Source: Burkholderiales bacterium
Lineage (GTDB): Bacteria > Pseudomonadota > Gammaproteobacteria > Burkholderiales > WYBJ01
Reading direction: 5' to 3'
DNA length: 64,000 nt
Assembly (NCBI GenBank): GCA_022841915.1
Contig: JALHQN010000010.1
Location: 1-64,000 of the forward strand
Position numbers and translations under genes: made by a program. Within the stretch, counting starts at the first letter, position 1. Every line of letters begins with the position of its first letter. The notes beneath the pieces are model-generated. The model saw only the letters and a program-made list of their open reading frames with translations, did no database searches and had not been told where the DNA came from. Positions 38,627 through 48,275 of the stretch are shown here, one piece after another.

Positions 38627-40030
38627 ATGGCGGACGGTTCGGCAGCCGAATCCAAGATACTTGCGGCCTATCGTGCGCGGACACCGCGCGCCGAGGCGCT
38701 CGCGCGCCAGGCGCGTGAGGTGCTGCCCAGCGGCATCGTGCACGATTCTCGGCGGACCTGGCCGTACTCGATCTACGGCGACCACGCGGCCGGATCCCAC
38801 AAGTGGGACGTCGATGGCAACGAATACGTCGACTACTACGGTGGTCATGGCTCGCTGCTCCTCGGCCACCAGCATCCCCAGGTGATCGCGGCCATCCAGG
38901 CCCAATTGGGCAAAGGGATGCACCTGGCAGCGGCGAACGAACTCGAGATCGAGTGGGCGCGCAGGATTCAGGCGATGATCCCTTCGGCCGAACGGGTGCG
39001 TTTCACCGCATCGGGCACCGAGGCGACCCAGTTGGCCATCCGGCTTGCGCGCGCGGCGACCGGGCGCGCCCGCATTCTGCGCTTCAAGAGCCACTTCCAC
39101 GGCTGGCACGATCAAGTGGCGTTCGGCGTCAACGATCATCTCGACGGATCGCCTTCGGTCGGCGTGCTCTCCGAGGTGGCGGCGCAGACCGCCCTGGTCT
39201 CTCCCAACGACGTAGCCGCCGTGGAGCGGCTGCTCTCCGAGCACAAGGATATCGCGGCCGTGATGCTGGAGCCGATCGGCAGCAGTTCTGGCACGATCCC
39301 GACCTCGCCGGAGGTGCTCAATGCCTTGCGCGAACTGACGAGCCGCCATGGCGCGCTGCTGATCTTCGACGAGGTCGTCACCGGATTTCGCGTGCACCCC
39401 GGCGGCGCTCAGGCGCTCTTCGGCGTTACCCCCGACATCACGACCCTGGCGAAGATCGTCGCCGGCGGCATGCCTGGCGGCGCGGTCGGCGCGCGCAAGG
39501 ACATCCTCGATTGGCTGGATTTCGATGTCGCGGCTTCGAGCAAGCGCGAACGCGTCAATCACCAGGGCACGCACAATGCTCACCCTTGCAGCGCCGCGGC
39601 GGGCATTGCAACCCTCGATATCATTCGCGATTCGGATGCGTGCGCGCGCGCGTCGGCGCTGGCGGCCAAGCTGCGCGCCGGCCTGAACGAGGTGCTCGAG
39701 GAGGAAGGCATTCCCTGGGCCATCTACGGTGAGCACTCGTTTTTTCATCTGCATTCCAATCCGCTGGGCGAGGCGATCCGGCCGACGAGCTTCGATGCGC
39801 GCAAGCTGACCATCGAAGCGCTCAAGGGCAAGGACGAACGCATGCTGGGTAAATTGCGACTGGCCATGCTGGTTCATGGCGTGGATATGAAGGGCTTCCG
39901 GGGCGGGATCGTTTCGGCCGCACATACCGACGCCGACATTGCGTTCACGCTGGATGCATGGCGCAAGTCGCTGCGCGATCTGAAGGCCGAAGAAACGCTG
40001 CCCAAGATCGCTGCGGCGGCTGGCGCCTAG
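38627..40030 (+). CDS. Class III aminotransferase, glutamate-1-semialdehyde mutase-like
   Basis: 467 residues. Fold-type I PLP enzyme related to HemL: EYVDYYGGHGSLLLGHQHP, SGTEATQLAIRLAR, DEVVTGFRVHPGGAQ, and the PLP lysine in TTLAKIVAGGMPGGAVG. It is longer than HemL (about 430) and has a divergent C-terminus, so a transaminase acting on another amino or keto substrate is more likely than heme synthesis. AGGAG lies upstream of the ATG. recQ follows after 30 bases without an obvious functional link. Confidence 0.85.
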   Translation: MADGSAAESKILAAYRARTPRAEALARQAREVLPSGIVHDSRRTWPYSIYGDHAAGSHKWDVDGNEYVDYYGGHGSLLLGHQHPQVIAAIQAQLGKGMHLAAANELEIEWARRIQAMIPSAERVRFTASGTEATQLAIRLARAATGRARILRFKSHFHGWHDQVAFGVNDHLDGSPSVGVLSEVAAQTALVSPNDVAAVERLLSEHKDIAAVMLEPIGSSSGTIPTSPEVLNALRELTSRHGALLIFDEVVTGFRVHPGGAQALFGVTPDITTLAKIVAGGMPGGAVGARKDILDWLDFDVAASSKRERVNHQGTHNAHPCSAAAGIATLDIIRDSDACARASALAAKLRAGLNEVLEEEGIPWAIYGEHSFFHLHSNPLGEAIRPTSFDARKLTIEALKGKDERMLGKLRLAMLVHGVDMKGFRGGIVSAAHTDADIAFTLDAWRKSLRDLKAEETLPKIAAAAGA

Positions 40031-40060
40031 ACCCGATGCTGTCTGTGATCTCGGAACGGA

Positions 40061-41872
40061 ATGACCGTTAGCGACCGCGCTCTCGATATCCTGCGCACGA
40101 CCTTCGGGCATGCCGAGTTCCGCGGACCGCAACGCGAGATCGTCGATCACGTCAGTGCGGGCGGGGATGCGCTGGTGCTCATGCCCACGGGTGGCGGCAA
40201 GTCGCTCTGCTATCAGATCCCGGCGCTGGTGCGTCGCGGTGTGGCTGTCGTCGTATCCCCGCTGATCGCGCTGATGCAGGACCAGGTCGCTGCGCTGACC
40301 CAACTGGGCGTGCGCGCCGCGTTCCTCAACTCCACCCTCGACATGGAGCAGGCTCGGGCCGTGGAGAGCGCGTTCTCTCGCGGGCAACTCGACCTGCTTT
40401 ACGTGGCGCCTGAGCGTCTGACCACACCGCGTTGCCTGGACCTGATCGATCGCGCCCAGGTCGCGCTGTTCGCCATCGACGAGGCTCACTGTGTCTCGCA
40501 ATGGGGGCACGATTTCCGGCCCGAGTACCTGCAACTGTCGCTGCTGCACGAGAAGTTTCCGAGCGTGCCGCGCATTGCGCTCACCGCGACGGCCGATCCG
40601 CAGACACGGGAAGAGATCATCCAGCGTCTGGCGCTCGGCGAGGCGCGCGTCTTCGTGTCGAGCTTCGATCGTCCGAACATACGCTACACCATCGTCGACA
40701 AGGCGGATGCACGCACGCAGTTGCTGCGCTTCATTCGCGGCGAGCACGATGGGGATGCCGGCATCGTCTACTGCCTGTCGCGGCGCAAGGTCGACGAGAC
40801 GGCGCACTGGTTGCAGGGGCAGGGGATCGCGGCGCTGCCTTATCACGCCGGCATGGATGCGGCCAGTCGCAACGAGCACCAGGCGCGATTCCAGCGCGAA
40901 GACGGCATCGTGGTGGTGGCTACGATTGCCTTCGGCATGGGGATCGACAAGCCCGACGTGCGCTTCGTCGCCCACCTCGATCTGCCCAAGAGCGTGGAAG
41001 GCTACTACCAGGAGACGGGCCGGGCCGGCCGCGACGGACTGCCGGCGAACGCCTGGATGGCCTACGGGCTCGGTGATGTCGTGCAGCAGCGGCGCATGAT
41101 CGAAGGCTCGGATGCCGGCGAGGCCTACAAGCGGGTCGCTTCGGCCAAGCTCGACGCGCTGCTCGCGCTGTGCGAGAGCGTGCAGTGCCGCCGCGTCCAG
41201 TTGCTGGCTTACTTCGGTGAGCCCGCCGAGCCCTGCGGCAACTGCGATACCTGCCTGGAGCCTCCCCAGACCTGGGACGCGACCGAAGCGGCGCGCAAGG
41301 CCTTGTCGACGATCTACCGCACCGGCCAGCGCTTCGGCGTGGTCCACCTGATCGATGTGCTGCGCGGGCGGACCAGCGAGCGCCTGTTGCGCTGGGATCA
41401 TCACCGGTTGACCGTCTTCGGCATCGGCGCGGACACCGACGACACCCAGTGGCGCAACGTGTTTCGCCAATTGGTGGCGCTCGGATATGCGGAGGTCGAT
41501 CACGAGGCTTACGGCGCGCTGCGGCTGACCGAGAGCGCGCGCCCCATACTGCGCGGCGAGCAGCAAGTGCAGATGCGACGCAGCCTCGAGACCAAGGCGC
41601 CGAAGAAGGTGCGCGGACGCAGCGCGGCGCCTGCGCCGGCCGGTGCGGCCGACGAGGACCTGCTGGCCCGGCTGAAGGCATGGCGCCTCGAGGAAGCACG
41701 ACGCCAGGCGGTGCCCGCCTATGTGATTCTGCATGATGCGACGCTCGCTGCCATCGCGCAATCGGCCCCCGCGGACCTTGCCGGGTTGTCGGAGATCTCG
41801 GGCATCGGGCAGAAGCGCCTGGAGCGCTATGGCGAGGCCGTGCTCGACGTCGTGCGCAGCGCGCGGGGATGA
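40061..41872 (+). CDS. recQ: ATP-dependent DNA helicase RecQ
   Basis: 603 residues, the E. coli RecQ size. Walker [14 protein letters not shown] (Lys47), DEAH box [18 protein letters not shown], helicase C-terminal domain with [15 protein letters not shown] and [12 protein letters not shown], zinc cysteines in [20 protein letters not shown], a winged-helix RQC domain, and an HRDC domain at about 530-600. It unwinds recombination and replication intermediates. All motifs are intact. Confidence 0.97.
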   Translation: MTVSDRALDILRTTFGHAEFRGPQREIVDHVSAGGDALVLMPTGGGKSLCYQIPALVRRGVAVVVSPLIALMQDQVAALTQLGVRAAFLNSTLDMEQARAVESAFSRGQLDLLYVAPERLTTPRCLDLIDRAQVALFAIDEAHCVSQWGHDFRPEYLQLSLLHEKFPSVPRIALTATADPQTREEIIQRLALGEARVFVSSFDRPNIRYTIVDKADARTQLLRFIRGEHDGDAGIVYCLSRRKVDETAHWLQGQGIAALPYHAGMDAASRNEHQARFQREDGIVVVATIAFGMGIDKPDVRFVAHLDLPKSVEGYYQETGRAGRDGLPANAWMAYGLGDVVQQRRMIEGSDAGEAYKRVASAKLDALLALCESVQCRRVQLLAYFGEPAEPCGNCDTCLEPPQTWDATEAARKALSTIYRTGQRFGVVHLIDVLRGRTSERLLRWDHHRLTVFGIGADTDDTQWRNVFRQLVALGYAEVDHEAYGALRLTESARPILRGEQQVQMRRSLETKAPKKVRGRSAAPAPAGAADEDLLARLKAWRLEEARRQAVPAYVILHDATLAAIAQSAPADLAGLSEISGIGQKRLERYGEAVLDVVRSARG

Positions 41873-41949
41873 CGCGGGCGGCTGCCGAGGCTGTCGCCCG
41901 GTTCGCAAAGTAAATTACTATCGGGCTTCATCGCGGAGGAACTCTCTAC

Positions 41950-43947
41950 ATGCTGCTCGCGCAGCCAGGCAGGATCGGTGCGCTCACGCTGAAGAATCGC
42001 GTGATCATGGCGCCGATGGGCACCAACTACAGCACGACCGACGGACTGTCGACCGAGCGCGACAAACGCTACTACGCCGAGCGCGCCAAGGGCGGGGTTG
42101 CCGCCATCATGACCGAGGCGATGGTCGTGACGGAGCATGCCCGTCCGCATCACAATTCCCTTTGCGTCTACCATGACCGGTTCATCCCCGGTCTGGCGAG
42201 CCTCGTCGATGCGGTCCACGAGCACGACTGCTACGTGTTCGGCCAGTTGAACCATCGCGGCGGGCTGTTGCGCCGTTCGGTGCTCAACATGGAACCGGTG
42301 GGGCCGTCTGCCTGGCACAACCCGAACACCGGGGATGCGGTGCGTCCGCTCGAGGTCGCTGAGATCGCACGGATCCAGCAGCAGTTCGTGCAGTCGGCGC
42401 GGCGGCTGGTGCAGGCAGGCTATGATGGCGTGGAGATCCATGCCGGCAACGGTTACCTCTTCCAGCAGTTCTTCACCGCGCGCATCAACAAACGCACCGA
42501 TCGCTACGGGGGCAGCCTCGAGAACCGCATGCGTCTGCTGCTGGAGACCGTGGACCAGGTGCGCGAGGCGCTGCCGAAAACCGTGCTCATCGTGCGCTTG
42601 TCGTGCACCGAATACTTGCCGGAGGGCTACAGCGAGGCCGACATCATCGCGTTGGCGCGCGCGCTCGAGCATGCCGGCGTGGATGCGCTCGATCTCTCGG
42701 GCGGCAGCAATGAAAGTCCGCAGTTGTCCAAGTACTGTATCCAGCCCCCCTCCTTTGCCCGCGGCATGCTCGCGCCATACGCGAAGCCGATCAAGCAGGC
42801 GGTGTCGATTCCGTGCTTCGTCGCGGGGCGCATCGTCGATGCCGGCGACGGCGAGGCCGTGCTGGAAGCGGGTGCCGCGGATTTCATCTCGCTCGGCCGC
42901 GCGCTGTATGCCGATCCGCATTGGTGCCTGAAGGCCTTCGGTCAGGTCGCCGCACCCATCCGCTCTTGTATCGCCTGCAACGTCTGCTTCGAGCGTCTTA
43001 CGCTGGAGAAGGACGTCGCCTGCGTTCACAACCCGATGATCGGCACTGAATTCGAAGCGCTCGAGCACGCGGAGCCCCAGTTGTTCCCCGAACTGCGGAT
43101 CTCGCCGCAGCGACGCAAGCGGGTGCTTGTGCTCGGCGCCGGCGTGGCCGGGATCGAGGCGGCCCGTGTACTGGGCGCACGCGGTCATGCGGTGGAGGTT
43201 TGGGAGAAGTCGAGCGAGCTCGGCGGCCAGATGAAGCTCGCGATGGCGGCGCCCGATAAAACCGAGGTCGAGCCGATCTGGTCCTACCGCTGGCGGCAGG
43301 TGCAGGCGCTCGGGGTGCCCGTGAAGATGGCCATGCAGACCACGACGCAGGCCGTGCGTGCTTTCGCGCCCGACTTCGCCATTGTCGCCACGGGCTCGGC
43401 GCCACGAGCCATCCCGTTCGATGTGAGCCGGCTCAGCGCCGATGTGCGTGTCATGCATGCTTGGGACTATCTCGTCGAGCCCGAATCGATTGCGGCGGGG
43501 GCGAGCGTGACGATCATCGGAGGCGGCATGGTGGGCATGGAGGCGGCCGATCTGCTGGTGGCGCGCGGCGCGCGTGTTCGAGTGATCGAGGCGCTTGCCG
43601 ACGTCGCGCAGGGCATGGCGCGCAACAACCGCTTCGAACTGATCGAGCGCGTCCGCGCAAAAGGTGTTGAGATCCTGACCGAGGCAGCGATCGCTGGCCT
43701 CGACGCGCGTCAGATTCTGCTCACGGTGGGGCCGACCAAGGTCGAGCGTCGCATGGACATCGGCGAAGCGCTGATCGTGGCGATCGGGCCGCAGCCAGCG
43801 CGCGATGTCACCGAGGCGCTGCAGTCGGCCGGTGTGCCTTACGAGTTCGTCGGCGACGCGCATCGCCCCGGCGATTTCCTGGCGGCAATACGCGACGCCT
43901 GGATGGTGGCGCTGTCGGTCGACACCCTGCCCGTATCGCAGCCGTGA
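41950..43947 (+). CDS. NADH:flavin oxidoreductase, 2,4-dienoyl-CoA reductase type
   Basis: 665 residues. The N-terminal old-yellow-enzyme TIM barrel (about 1-340; VIMAPMGTNYS, HAGNGYLFQQFFTARINKR) is followed by a [4Fe-4S] site with cysteines in CIACNVCFERLTLEKDVAC and a two-dinucleotide FAD/NAD(P) domain (LVLGAGVAGIEAARVL, TIIGGGMVGMEAADLL). Relatives reduce dienoyl-CoA, trimethylamine or aromatic enoates. It is the first gene of a long accessory catabolic block and is followed by the lactonase-like gene after 25 bases. GGAGGAA precedes the ATG. Confidence 0.92.
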   Translation: MLLAQPGRIGALTLKNRVIMAPMGTNYSTTDGLSTERDKRYYAERAKGGVAAIMTEAMVVTEHARPHHNSLCVYHDRFIPGLASLVDAVHEHDCYVFGQLNHRGGLLRRSVLNMEPVGPSAWHNPNTGDAVRPLEVAEIARIQQQFVQSARRLVQAGYDGVEIHAGNGYLFQQFFTARINKRTDRYGGSLENRMRLLLETVDQVREALPKTVLIVRLSCTEYLPEGYSEADIIALARALEHAGVDALDLSGGSNESPQLSKYCIQPPSFARGMLAPYAKPIKQAVSIPCFVAGRIVDAGDGEAVLEAGAADFISLGRALYADPHWCLKAFGQVAAPIRSCIACNVCFERLTLEKDVACVHNPMIGTEFEALEHAEPQLFPELRISPQRRKRVLVLGAGVAGIEAARVLGARGHAVEVWEKSSELGGQMKLAMAAPDKTEVEPIWSYRWRQVQALGVPVKMAMQTTTQAVRAFAPDFAIVATGSAPRAIPFDVSRLSADVRVMHAWDYLVEPESIAAGASVTIIGGGMVGMEAADLLVARGARVRVIEALADVAQGMARNNRFELIERVRAKGVEILTEAAIAGLDARQILLTVGPTKVERRMDIGEALIVAIGPQPARDVTEALQSAGVPYEFVGDAHRPGDFLAAIRDAWMVALSVDTLPVSQP

Positions 43948-43972
43948 CAACGATTCAGCGAGGAGACACATC

Positions 43973-44767
43973 ATGACGACCCCGTACGAGATCTACGCGA
44001 TTCGATACGCGATGCGCAACGTCAACCGGCCGGCCAACTTCGTCGGCGGCGATCCGCACGATGGGCCGATGAACATGGATTACTTCGTCTGGCTGGTGCG
44101 CAACGCCGAACGCAGCATCGTGCTCGATACCGGCTTCAACGCTGCGATGGCGAAGAAGCGTGCCCGCACGCTGTTGCGCACGCCCGCCGAGGGTCTTTCC
44201 ATGATGGGGCTGCAGGCGAAGGACGTGAGCGAGATCGTGATCTCCCACATGCATTACGACCATGTCGGCACCTTCGATGAGTTTCCGCACGCGCGCTTTC
44301 ATCTTCAGGATGCCGAGATGGCGTATGCGACCGGGCGCAACATGGGCTATCGCCAGTTCGGACACAGCTACGAGCCCGACGAAGTGTGCGGCATGGTGAG
44401 GCTTGTCTTCGACGGTCGCGTCAATTTCATCGATGGCGAGGCCGGCATCGCTCCGGGCATCAGCCTGCACAGGGTCGGCGGCCATACGGACGGCGTGCAA
44501 TGCATGCGGGTATGGACGCAGCGCGGGTGGGTGGTGCTCGCCTCCGACACGAGTCATTACTACGAACATTTCGAGCAGTACCGCGTGTTTCCCACCACGT
44601 ACAATCTGGGTGATGTCATGCGAGGCTATGAAACCTTGCGTCGCCTGGCCGACTCGATGCAGCACATCATTCCCGGCCACGATCCCCTGGTGATGAAGCG
44701 CTATCCGGCGCCGTCGCGGGAGCTCGAGGGCATCGTGGCGCGCCTGGACGTCGCGCCACGGGAATGA
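43973..44767 (+). CDS. Metallo-beta-lactamase fold hydrolase, N-acyl-homoserine-lactonase-like
   Basis: 264 residues. The dinuclear zinc motif HMHYDH is at 92-97, with further ligands in GHTDGVQ, ASDTSHYYEH and IPGHDP. The N-terminal YFVWLVRNAERSIVLDTGF and the overall order fit the AiiA/AttM lactonase branch. The substrate may be an acyl-homoserine lactone or a lactone from the neighbouring catabolic pathway; the context favours the latter. AGGAGA lies before the ATG, and the gene probably shares a transcript with the flavin oxidoreductase. Confidence 0.85.
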   Translation: MTTPYEIYAIRYAMRNVNRPANFVGGDPHDGPMNMDYFVWLVRNAERSIVLDTGFNAAMAKKRARTLLRTPAEGLSMMGLQAKDVSEIVISHMHYDHVGTFDEFPHARFHLQDAEMAYATGRNMGYRQFGHSYEPDEVCGMVRLVFDGRVNFIDGEAGIAPGISLHRVGGHTDGVQCMRVWTQRGWVVLASDTSHYYEHFEQYRVFPTTYNLGDVMRGYETLRRLADSMQHIIPGHDPLVMKRYPAPSRELEGIVARLDVAPRE

Positions 44768-44855
44768 AAGACGAGAGGGATTGTCTGGCCGCGGGCGTGT
44801 CCTTCGTGGCTGACGAATCCCGCAGCGCCGAATTCGATCGATCTGGAGTTTCGAG

Positions 44856-46262
44856 ATGACAGCATCCCAGCCACCCTTGCTCGTGAACGCAACCCGAGAC
44901 CTGGCCCGCTTCAGCGCGGAGCTTGGTTTCGGCCAAATCCCCAAGGAAGTCGTGGAGCACATGAAGCTGTCGCTGCTCGACAGCATCGGGGTATGCCTGC
45001 ACGGCGTGACCTTGCCCTGGACGCGCCACGTGCAGGCCATGGTCGAGGCGGAGGGATCACTCCCCCAGGCCTCCATCTACGGCAGCGGCAAGAAGACCTC
45101 GATCGCCAACGCGGTGCTGGTCAATTCGACCGCCGGCCACGCCTTCGAACTGGACGACATCCACAAGGAGTCGATCATCCATCCGGGCTCGCTCGCGCTG
45201 CCTGTTGCGCTGGCGTTCGCCGAGGCGAAGGGAGGCGTGAGCGGGCAGGCCTTGCTGTCCGCGATGATCGCCGGCTACGAAGTCGGTGCGCGCGTCGGCA
45301 ATGCCGCGACCGTTCGATTGCTGTTGAAGGGTTTTCATCCGCAGGGAACCTCGGGCGCCTTTACGGCGGCAGCCGCAGCGGCGCACATGCGCGGCCTGGA
45401 CGCGCATCAGACGCTGCATGCCTTCGGCATCGTGGGTTCCCAGGCAGGCGGGCTGATGGCGGCGCAGGAAGGCGCGATGGTGAAGCGCTTTCATTCCGGG
45501 CGCGCGGCGCAAAGCGGCGTGTATGCCGTGCTGCTCGCCGAGCGGGGATTCACGGGCATCGAGGATGTGCTCGAAGCCGCTTATGGCGGCTATCTGGTGA
45601 CGCATTCCGACCAACCTGCGCCGCAGAAGCTGACCGCGGGGCTGGGCAGCGTATGGGAAACGCTGAATGTCGGCTACAAACCGTATGCGGCCGTGACCAG
45701 CATCCATACCGCACTCGATGCACTGGCGCAGATCATGCGAGAGAACCAGCTCACGGCGGACGACATCGCCAGTGTGGATGCCGGCTTGAGCCAGGCGACT
45801 TACGTCCACTGCGCTTGGGAGTACAAGGCGCAGGGGGTGACCGCGGCGCAGATGAACCTGTACTACGGGCTGGCGATGATCGCCCTCGATGGCACCGCGT
45901 TCGTCGATCAGTACCGGGAAGATCGCTTGCACGATCCTCGCGTGCTCGCTTTTGTCCCCCGCATTCGCGCCCGCATCGACGCTGGCATCGAGGCCATGGG
46001 TGCCGCCTACCGGCATGGTGCGCGTGTGAGCGTGACGACGCACGACGGGCGCCGATTCGAGGCTGAACTGCTCAATCGCCGAGGCAGCGCCGAGAATCCG
46101 CTGCAGCCCGAGGACATCGACGACAAGTTCCGTCAGGTGGTGCGTTCCTGCCTGTCATCCGCCCAGATCGAACGCGTGGTGAGCCTGGTTCGCGACATCG
46201 ACCGGCTGCCGGATATCGGCGAGCTGGTAAGCATCATGGCCGCGGCTCGCGACCAGCGCTAG
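44856..46262 (+). CDS. MmgE/PrpD family protein (first copy)
   Basis: 468 residues. The helical MmgE/PrpD domain shows ELDDIHKESIIHPGSLALPVALAFAE, MIAGYEVGARVGNA, HPQGTSGAFTAAAAAAHMRGL and YKPYAAVTSIHTALDALAQI. The family includes 2-methylcitrate dehydratase and cis-aconitate decarboxylase; it adds or removes water or CO2 from tricarboxylates. GGAG precedes the ATG. It lies between the lactonase-like gene and an isocitrate-lyase-family gene, so it may act on a tricarboxylate later cleaved by that lyase. Confidence 0.9.
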   Translation: MTASQPPLLVNATRDLARFSAELGFGQIPKEVVEHMKLSLLDSIGVCLHGVTLPWTRHVQAMVEAEGSLPQASIYGSGKKTSIANAVLVNSTAGHAFELDDIHKESIIHPGSLALPVALAFAEAKGGVSGQALLSAMIAGYEVGARVGNAATVRLLLKGFHPQGTSGAFTAAAAAAHMRGLDAHQTLHAFGIVGSQAGGLMAAQEGAMVKRFHSGRAAQSGVYAVLLAERGFTGIEDVLEAAYGGYLVTHSDQPAPQKLTAGLGSVWETLNVGYKPYAAVTSIHTALDALAQIMRENQLTADDIASVDAGLSQATYVHCAWEYKAQGVTAAQMNLYYGLAMIALDGTAFVDQYREDRLHDPRVLAFVPRIRARIDAGIEAMGAAYRHGARVSVTTHDGRRFEAELLNRRGSAENPLQPEDIDDKFRQVVRSCLSSAQIERVVSLVRDIDRLPDIGELVSIMAAARDQR

Positions 46263-46616
46263 CCCCCGGCCAGCGGTCGATACGGGTGGCTGGACGGACT
46301 TCGATCCGGGGACAGCTCGCCTCGAGCATGGCAGCTCGCCGAAATGGTGAAGAACATCGTGTGCTGTGGTAACGTGCGCCGGCTGCTTGCCGCCAGTGTT
46401 GTGCTGCGAAGTTCGATGCTGCACTTTGGCCATCGGGTGTGCCGGTCCGATGAGCGGCGCAAGTCTCAGTTCCCGTCCCGGACCCGGAGCGAGCCGTAGC
46501 CGTGGCGAACACCTTGCGAAGATTCACGCAAAAGCGTGGCGGCGATTCCCGTCGCACGGGGTGCGGCGATTTGCCTGCTCGGGATACTCGATCAAACAGA
46601 CCTCAGGAGTGTTGTC
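46263..46616 (+). other. 354-bp gap before the first isocitrate-lyase-family gene
   Basis: I see no convincing gene. A small perfect hairpin CACGC-AAAA-GCGTG lies at 46525-46538 without a T-run. The ribosome-binding site CAGGAG for the next gene is at the 3' end. It may contain a separate promoter for the lyase. Confidence 0.5.
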
Positions 46617-47486
46617 ATGAACGTCCGCAAGAAACTGCGCGAGCTGATCGCGCGACCAGGTTACACCATTGTCCCTGGCGCCTATGATCCGCTCATCGCT
46701 CGGCTGGTCCAGGTTGCAGGCTTCGAGGCGGTGTACATCACCGGCGGCGGCATCTCGAGATCTCAAGGCTATCCGGACATGGGGCTGTTGACCTTGACTG
46801 AGAATGTGCAGACCTTGTGCCGCATCGTCGATGCCGTCGACATACCCGTGATCGCCGACATCGACACCGGCTACGGCAATGCGATCAACGTGGTGCGCTC
46901 GGTGCGCGAGTACGAGCGCACCGGGGTGGCCGGGTTCCATATCGAGGATCAGGTGGCGCCGAAGAAATGCGGCCACTACGAAGGCAAGGCGCTCGTCAGC
47001 GTGCGGGAGATGGTGGGCAAGATCAAGGCGGCCGTGGACACTCGACGCGATGCCGACATGGTTATCATCGCGCGCAGCGATGCGCGCGCCATCGAGGGCT
47101 TGCAGGCAACCATAGATAGAGTCAATGCCTACCTCGAGGCAGGCGCCGATGTCGGTTTCGTCGAAGCGCCGCAAAGCGTGGAGGAGTTGGCGGCCGTGCC
47201 GCCGAAGCTCCATGGCCCGGCGCTAGCCAACATCTTCGAAGGCGGCAAGACGCCCGCGCTGCCGAAGGAGCAACTCGAGGCCATGGGATACAAGCTGGGC
47301 ATCTACCCGTCACAAACTCATCGCGCAGCGATCCGGGCGGCCCAAGACGTGCTGGCTGTCCTGATGCGCGATGGGGACACCGCTCAGATCGAGTCCAGGC
47401 TGGCCACGTTCACCGATCGAGAGGTGGCGGTCAACAGCGAACTATGGCGTCAGCGCGAAGCGAAGTATCTCGGCTTCGAGGACTGA
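46617..47486 (+). CDS. Isocitrate lyase/PEP mutase family lyase (first copy)
   Basis: 289 residues. TIM-barrel family: ADIDTGYGNAINVVR, HIEDQVAPKKCGHYEGK with the lyase Cys118 and His120, and IIARSDARAIEG. Retention of the KKCGH cysteine points to carbon-carbon lyase activity (methylisocitrate-lyase or dimethylmalate-lyase like) rather than phosphonate mutase activity. CAGGAG lies before the ATG. It shares the block with PrpD-type proteins, suggesting dehydration/hydration followed by aldol cleavage to a 2-oxo acid and a dicarboxylate. Confidence 0.88.
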   Translation: MNVRKKLRELIARPGYTIVPGAYDPLIARLVQVAGFEAVYITGGGISRSQGYPDMGLLTLTENVQTLCRIVDAVDIPVIADIDTGYGNAINVVRSVREYERTGVAGFHIEDQVAPKKCGHYEGKALVSVREMVGKIKAAVDTRRDADMVIIARSDARAIEGLQATIDRVNAYLEAGADVGFVEAPQSVEELAAVPPKLHGPALANIFEGGKTPALPKEQLEAMGYKLGIYPSQTHRAAIRAAQDVLAVLMRDGDTAQIESRLATFTDREVAVNSELWRQREAKYLGFED

Positions 47487-47496
47487 TGCGAGGTAC

Positions 47497-47521
47497 GGGC
47501 GCACGACTGAGGTGTGCGCCC
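47497..47521 (+). terminator. GC stem-loop after the first lyase gene, possible terminator
   Basis: GGGCGCAC (47497-47504) pairs with GTGCGCCC (47514-47521), extendable by one C-G pair, with a 9-base loop, 10 bases after the stop codon. A T-run is missing, so any termination would be Rho-aided or inefficient. Confidence 0.45.
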
Positions 47522-47536
47522 GGGCCGCGAGACGGT

Positions 47537-47743
47537 TTACGGATTGGAGCGAACGACTCCGGGTACCGCCACGTGCCCGCTGACGGGTGCTTCCGTCGTC
47601 GCGACGGGAGGCCTGTGAGCTCGGGTGTCGAGCGTCCTTCCGGCTTGGCCGACCTCGCTGTCCTGGCCCGGATGGAACGCAATCGCGATGAGCAGGGCCA
47701 GCGCTGCTACCACGATCATGACGTCACGTAAGAAATTCAACAT
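47537..47743 (-). CDS. Possible small membrane protein, 68 aa
   Basis: Begins MLNFLRDVMIVVAALALLIAIAF, a single transmembrane helix or signal anchor with a short N-terminus, then a Pro/Val/Ala-rich soluble tail. GCGGGG lies about nine bases upstream. It is the only long frame here with a membrane-protein character. Homology cannot be judged; it may be chance, but the hydrophobic start next to a ribosome-binding-like site argues for a real gene. Confidence 0.4.
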   Translation of the reverse strand: MLNFLRDVMIVVAALALLIAIAFHPGQDSEVGQAGRTLDTRAHRPPVATTEAPVSGHVAVPGVVRSNP

Positions 47744-47975
47744 GCGAAACCCCGCAATATGCTTGCGTCAAAGTGTGAAGCAATGCACATGCCAGAGAAA
47801 ATGTTCTTATTTATCAATAACTACTTCGTGGCGGGTAGGTTCAGTTGTAAACCGCCCCGACATTATTTCGTACGCGTCGTCGAAGACTTCAGCGGTTCGC
47901 CTGGCGACATCCCGGCTCCGACGTGCCGGCATCGATCGCTGAAGCCAGGGACTTGCGCGTCGCCGCAGGAGAACG

Positions 47976-48053
47976 CTACTGGAAGCCAGGCAGCATCGTC
48001 GTGATCAGCAAGGCGGCCAGGGCGAAGAGATAAAACTTGTCTCGCGTGTTCAT
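47976..48053 (-). CDS. Very small membrane peptide, 25 aa, with strong ribosome-binding site
   Basis: The minus strand reads MNTRDKFYLFALAALLITTM followed by LPGFQ and a stop. AGGAG lies five bases before the ATG, the best ribosome-binding site in this gap. The peptide is one basic-flanked hydrophobic helix. It could be a regulatory or stress-type membrane microprotein. It lies on the same strand as the 68-residue ORF, about 230 bases upstream of it. Confidence 0.5.
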   Translation of the reverse strand: MNTRDKFYLFALAALLITTMLPGFQ

Positions 48054-48275
48054 GAGCACTCCTGCGGCAAGATACCGTATGGATTACTCAGCAATGCGTA
48101 TGCCAGCTCGCGATCTTGTTCTGAATCAAGAGGATGTGTTTCGAGGGGCGTTCGGCGTGTAAACGCTGCCGACAAAAGAGGGTGACAGCTCGGTTCCGAC
48201 GAGCATGTCCCGATTCAGCGAGAGGCGCTGGCGTGGCCGCTTTCCCACGGTCACGCGCGCCAAAACGAGTTCAGC

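Larger units (their letters stand above)
47487..48275. other. 789-bp low-coding gap with two small minus-strand ORFs
   Basis: Between the plus-strand lyase and the 3' end of the minus-strand second lyase. It includes the most AT-rich stretch of the window (about 47780-47830) and the two short membrane-protein ORFs listed separately. No RNA gene is recognised. Confidence 0.6.

Noticed and set aside
38483-41908. 1141-codon minus-strand frame opposite the aminotransferase and recQ
   Set aside because: Antisense shadow; low-complexity Arg/Gln/His composition, while the plus strand encodes full-length conserved enzymes.
41827-43974. 715-codon minus-strand frame opposite the flavin oxidoreductase
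   Set aside because: Antisense shadow of an intact, well-conserved gene.
46525-46538. CACGC-AAAA-GCGTG hairpin as a riboswitch or terminator
   Set aside because: It is only 5 bp with no T-run or surrounding conserved structure, which is easily reached by chance in GC-rich DNA.
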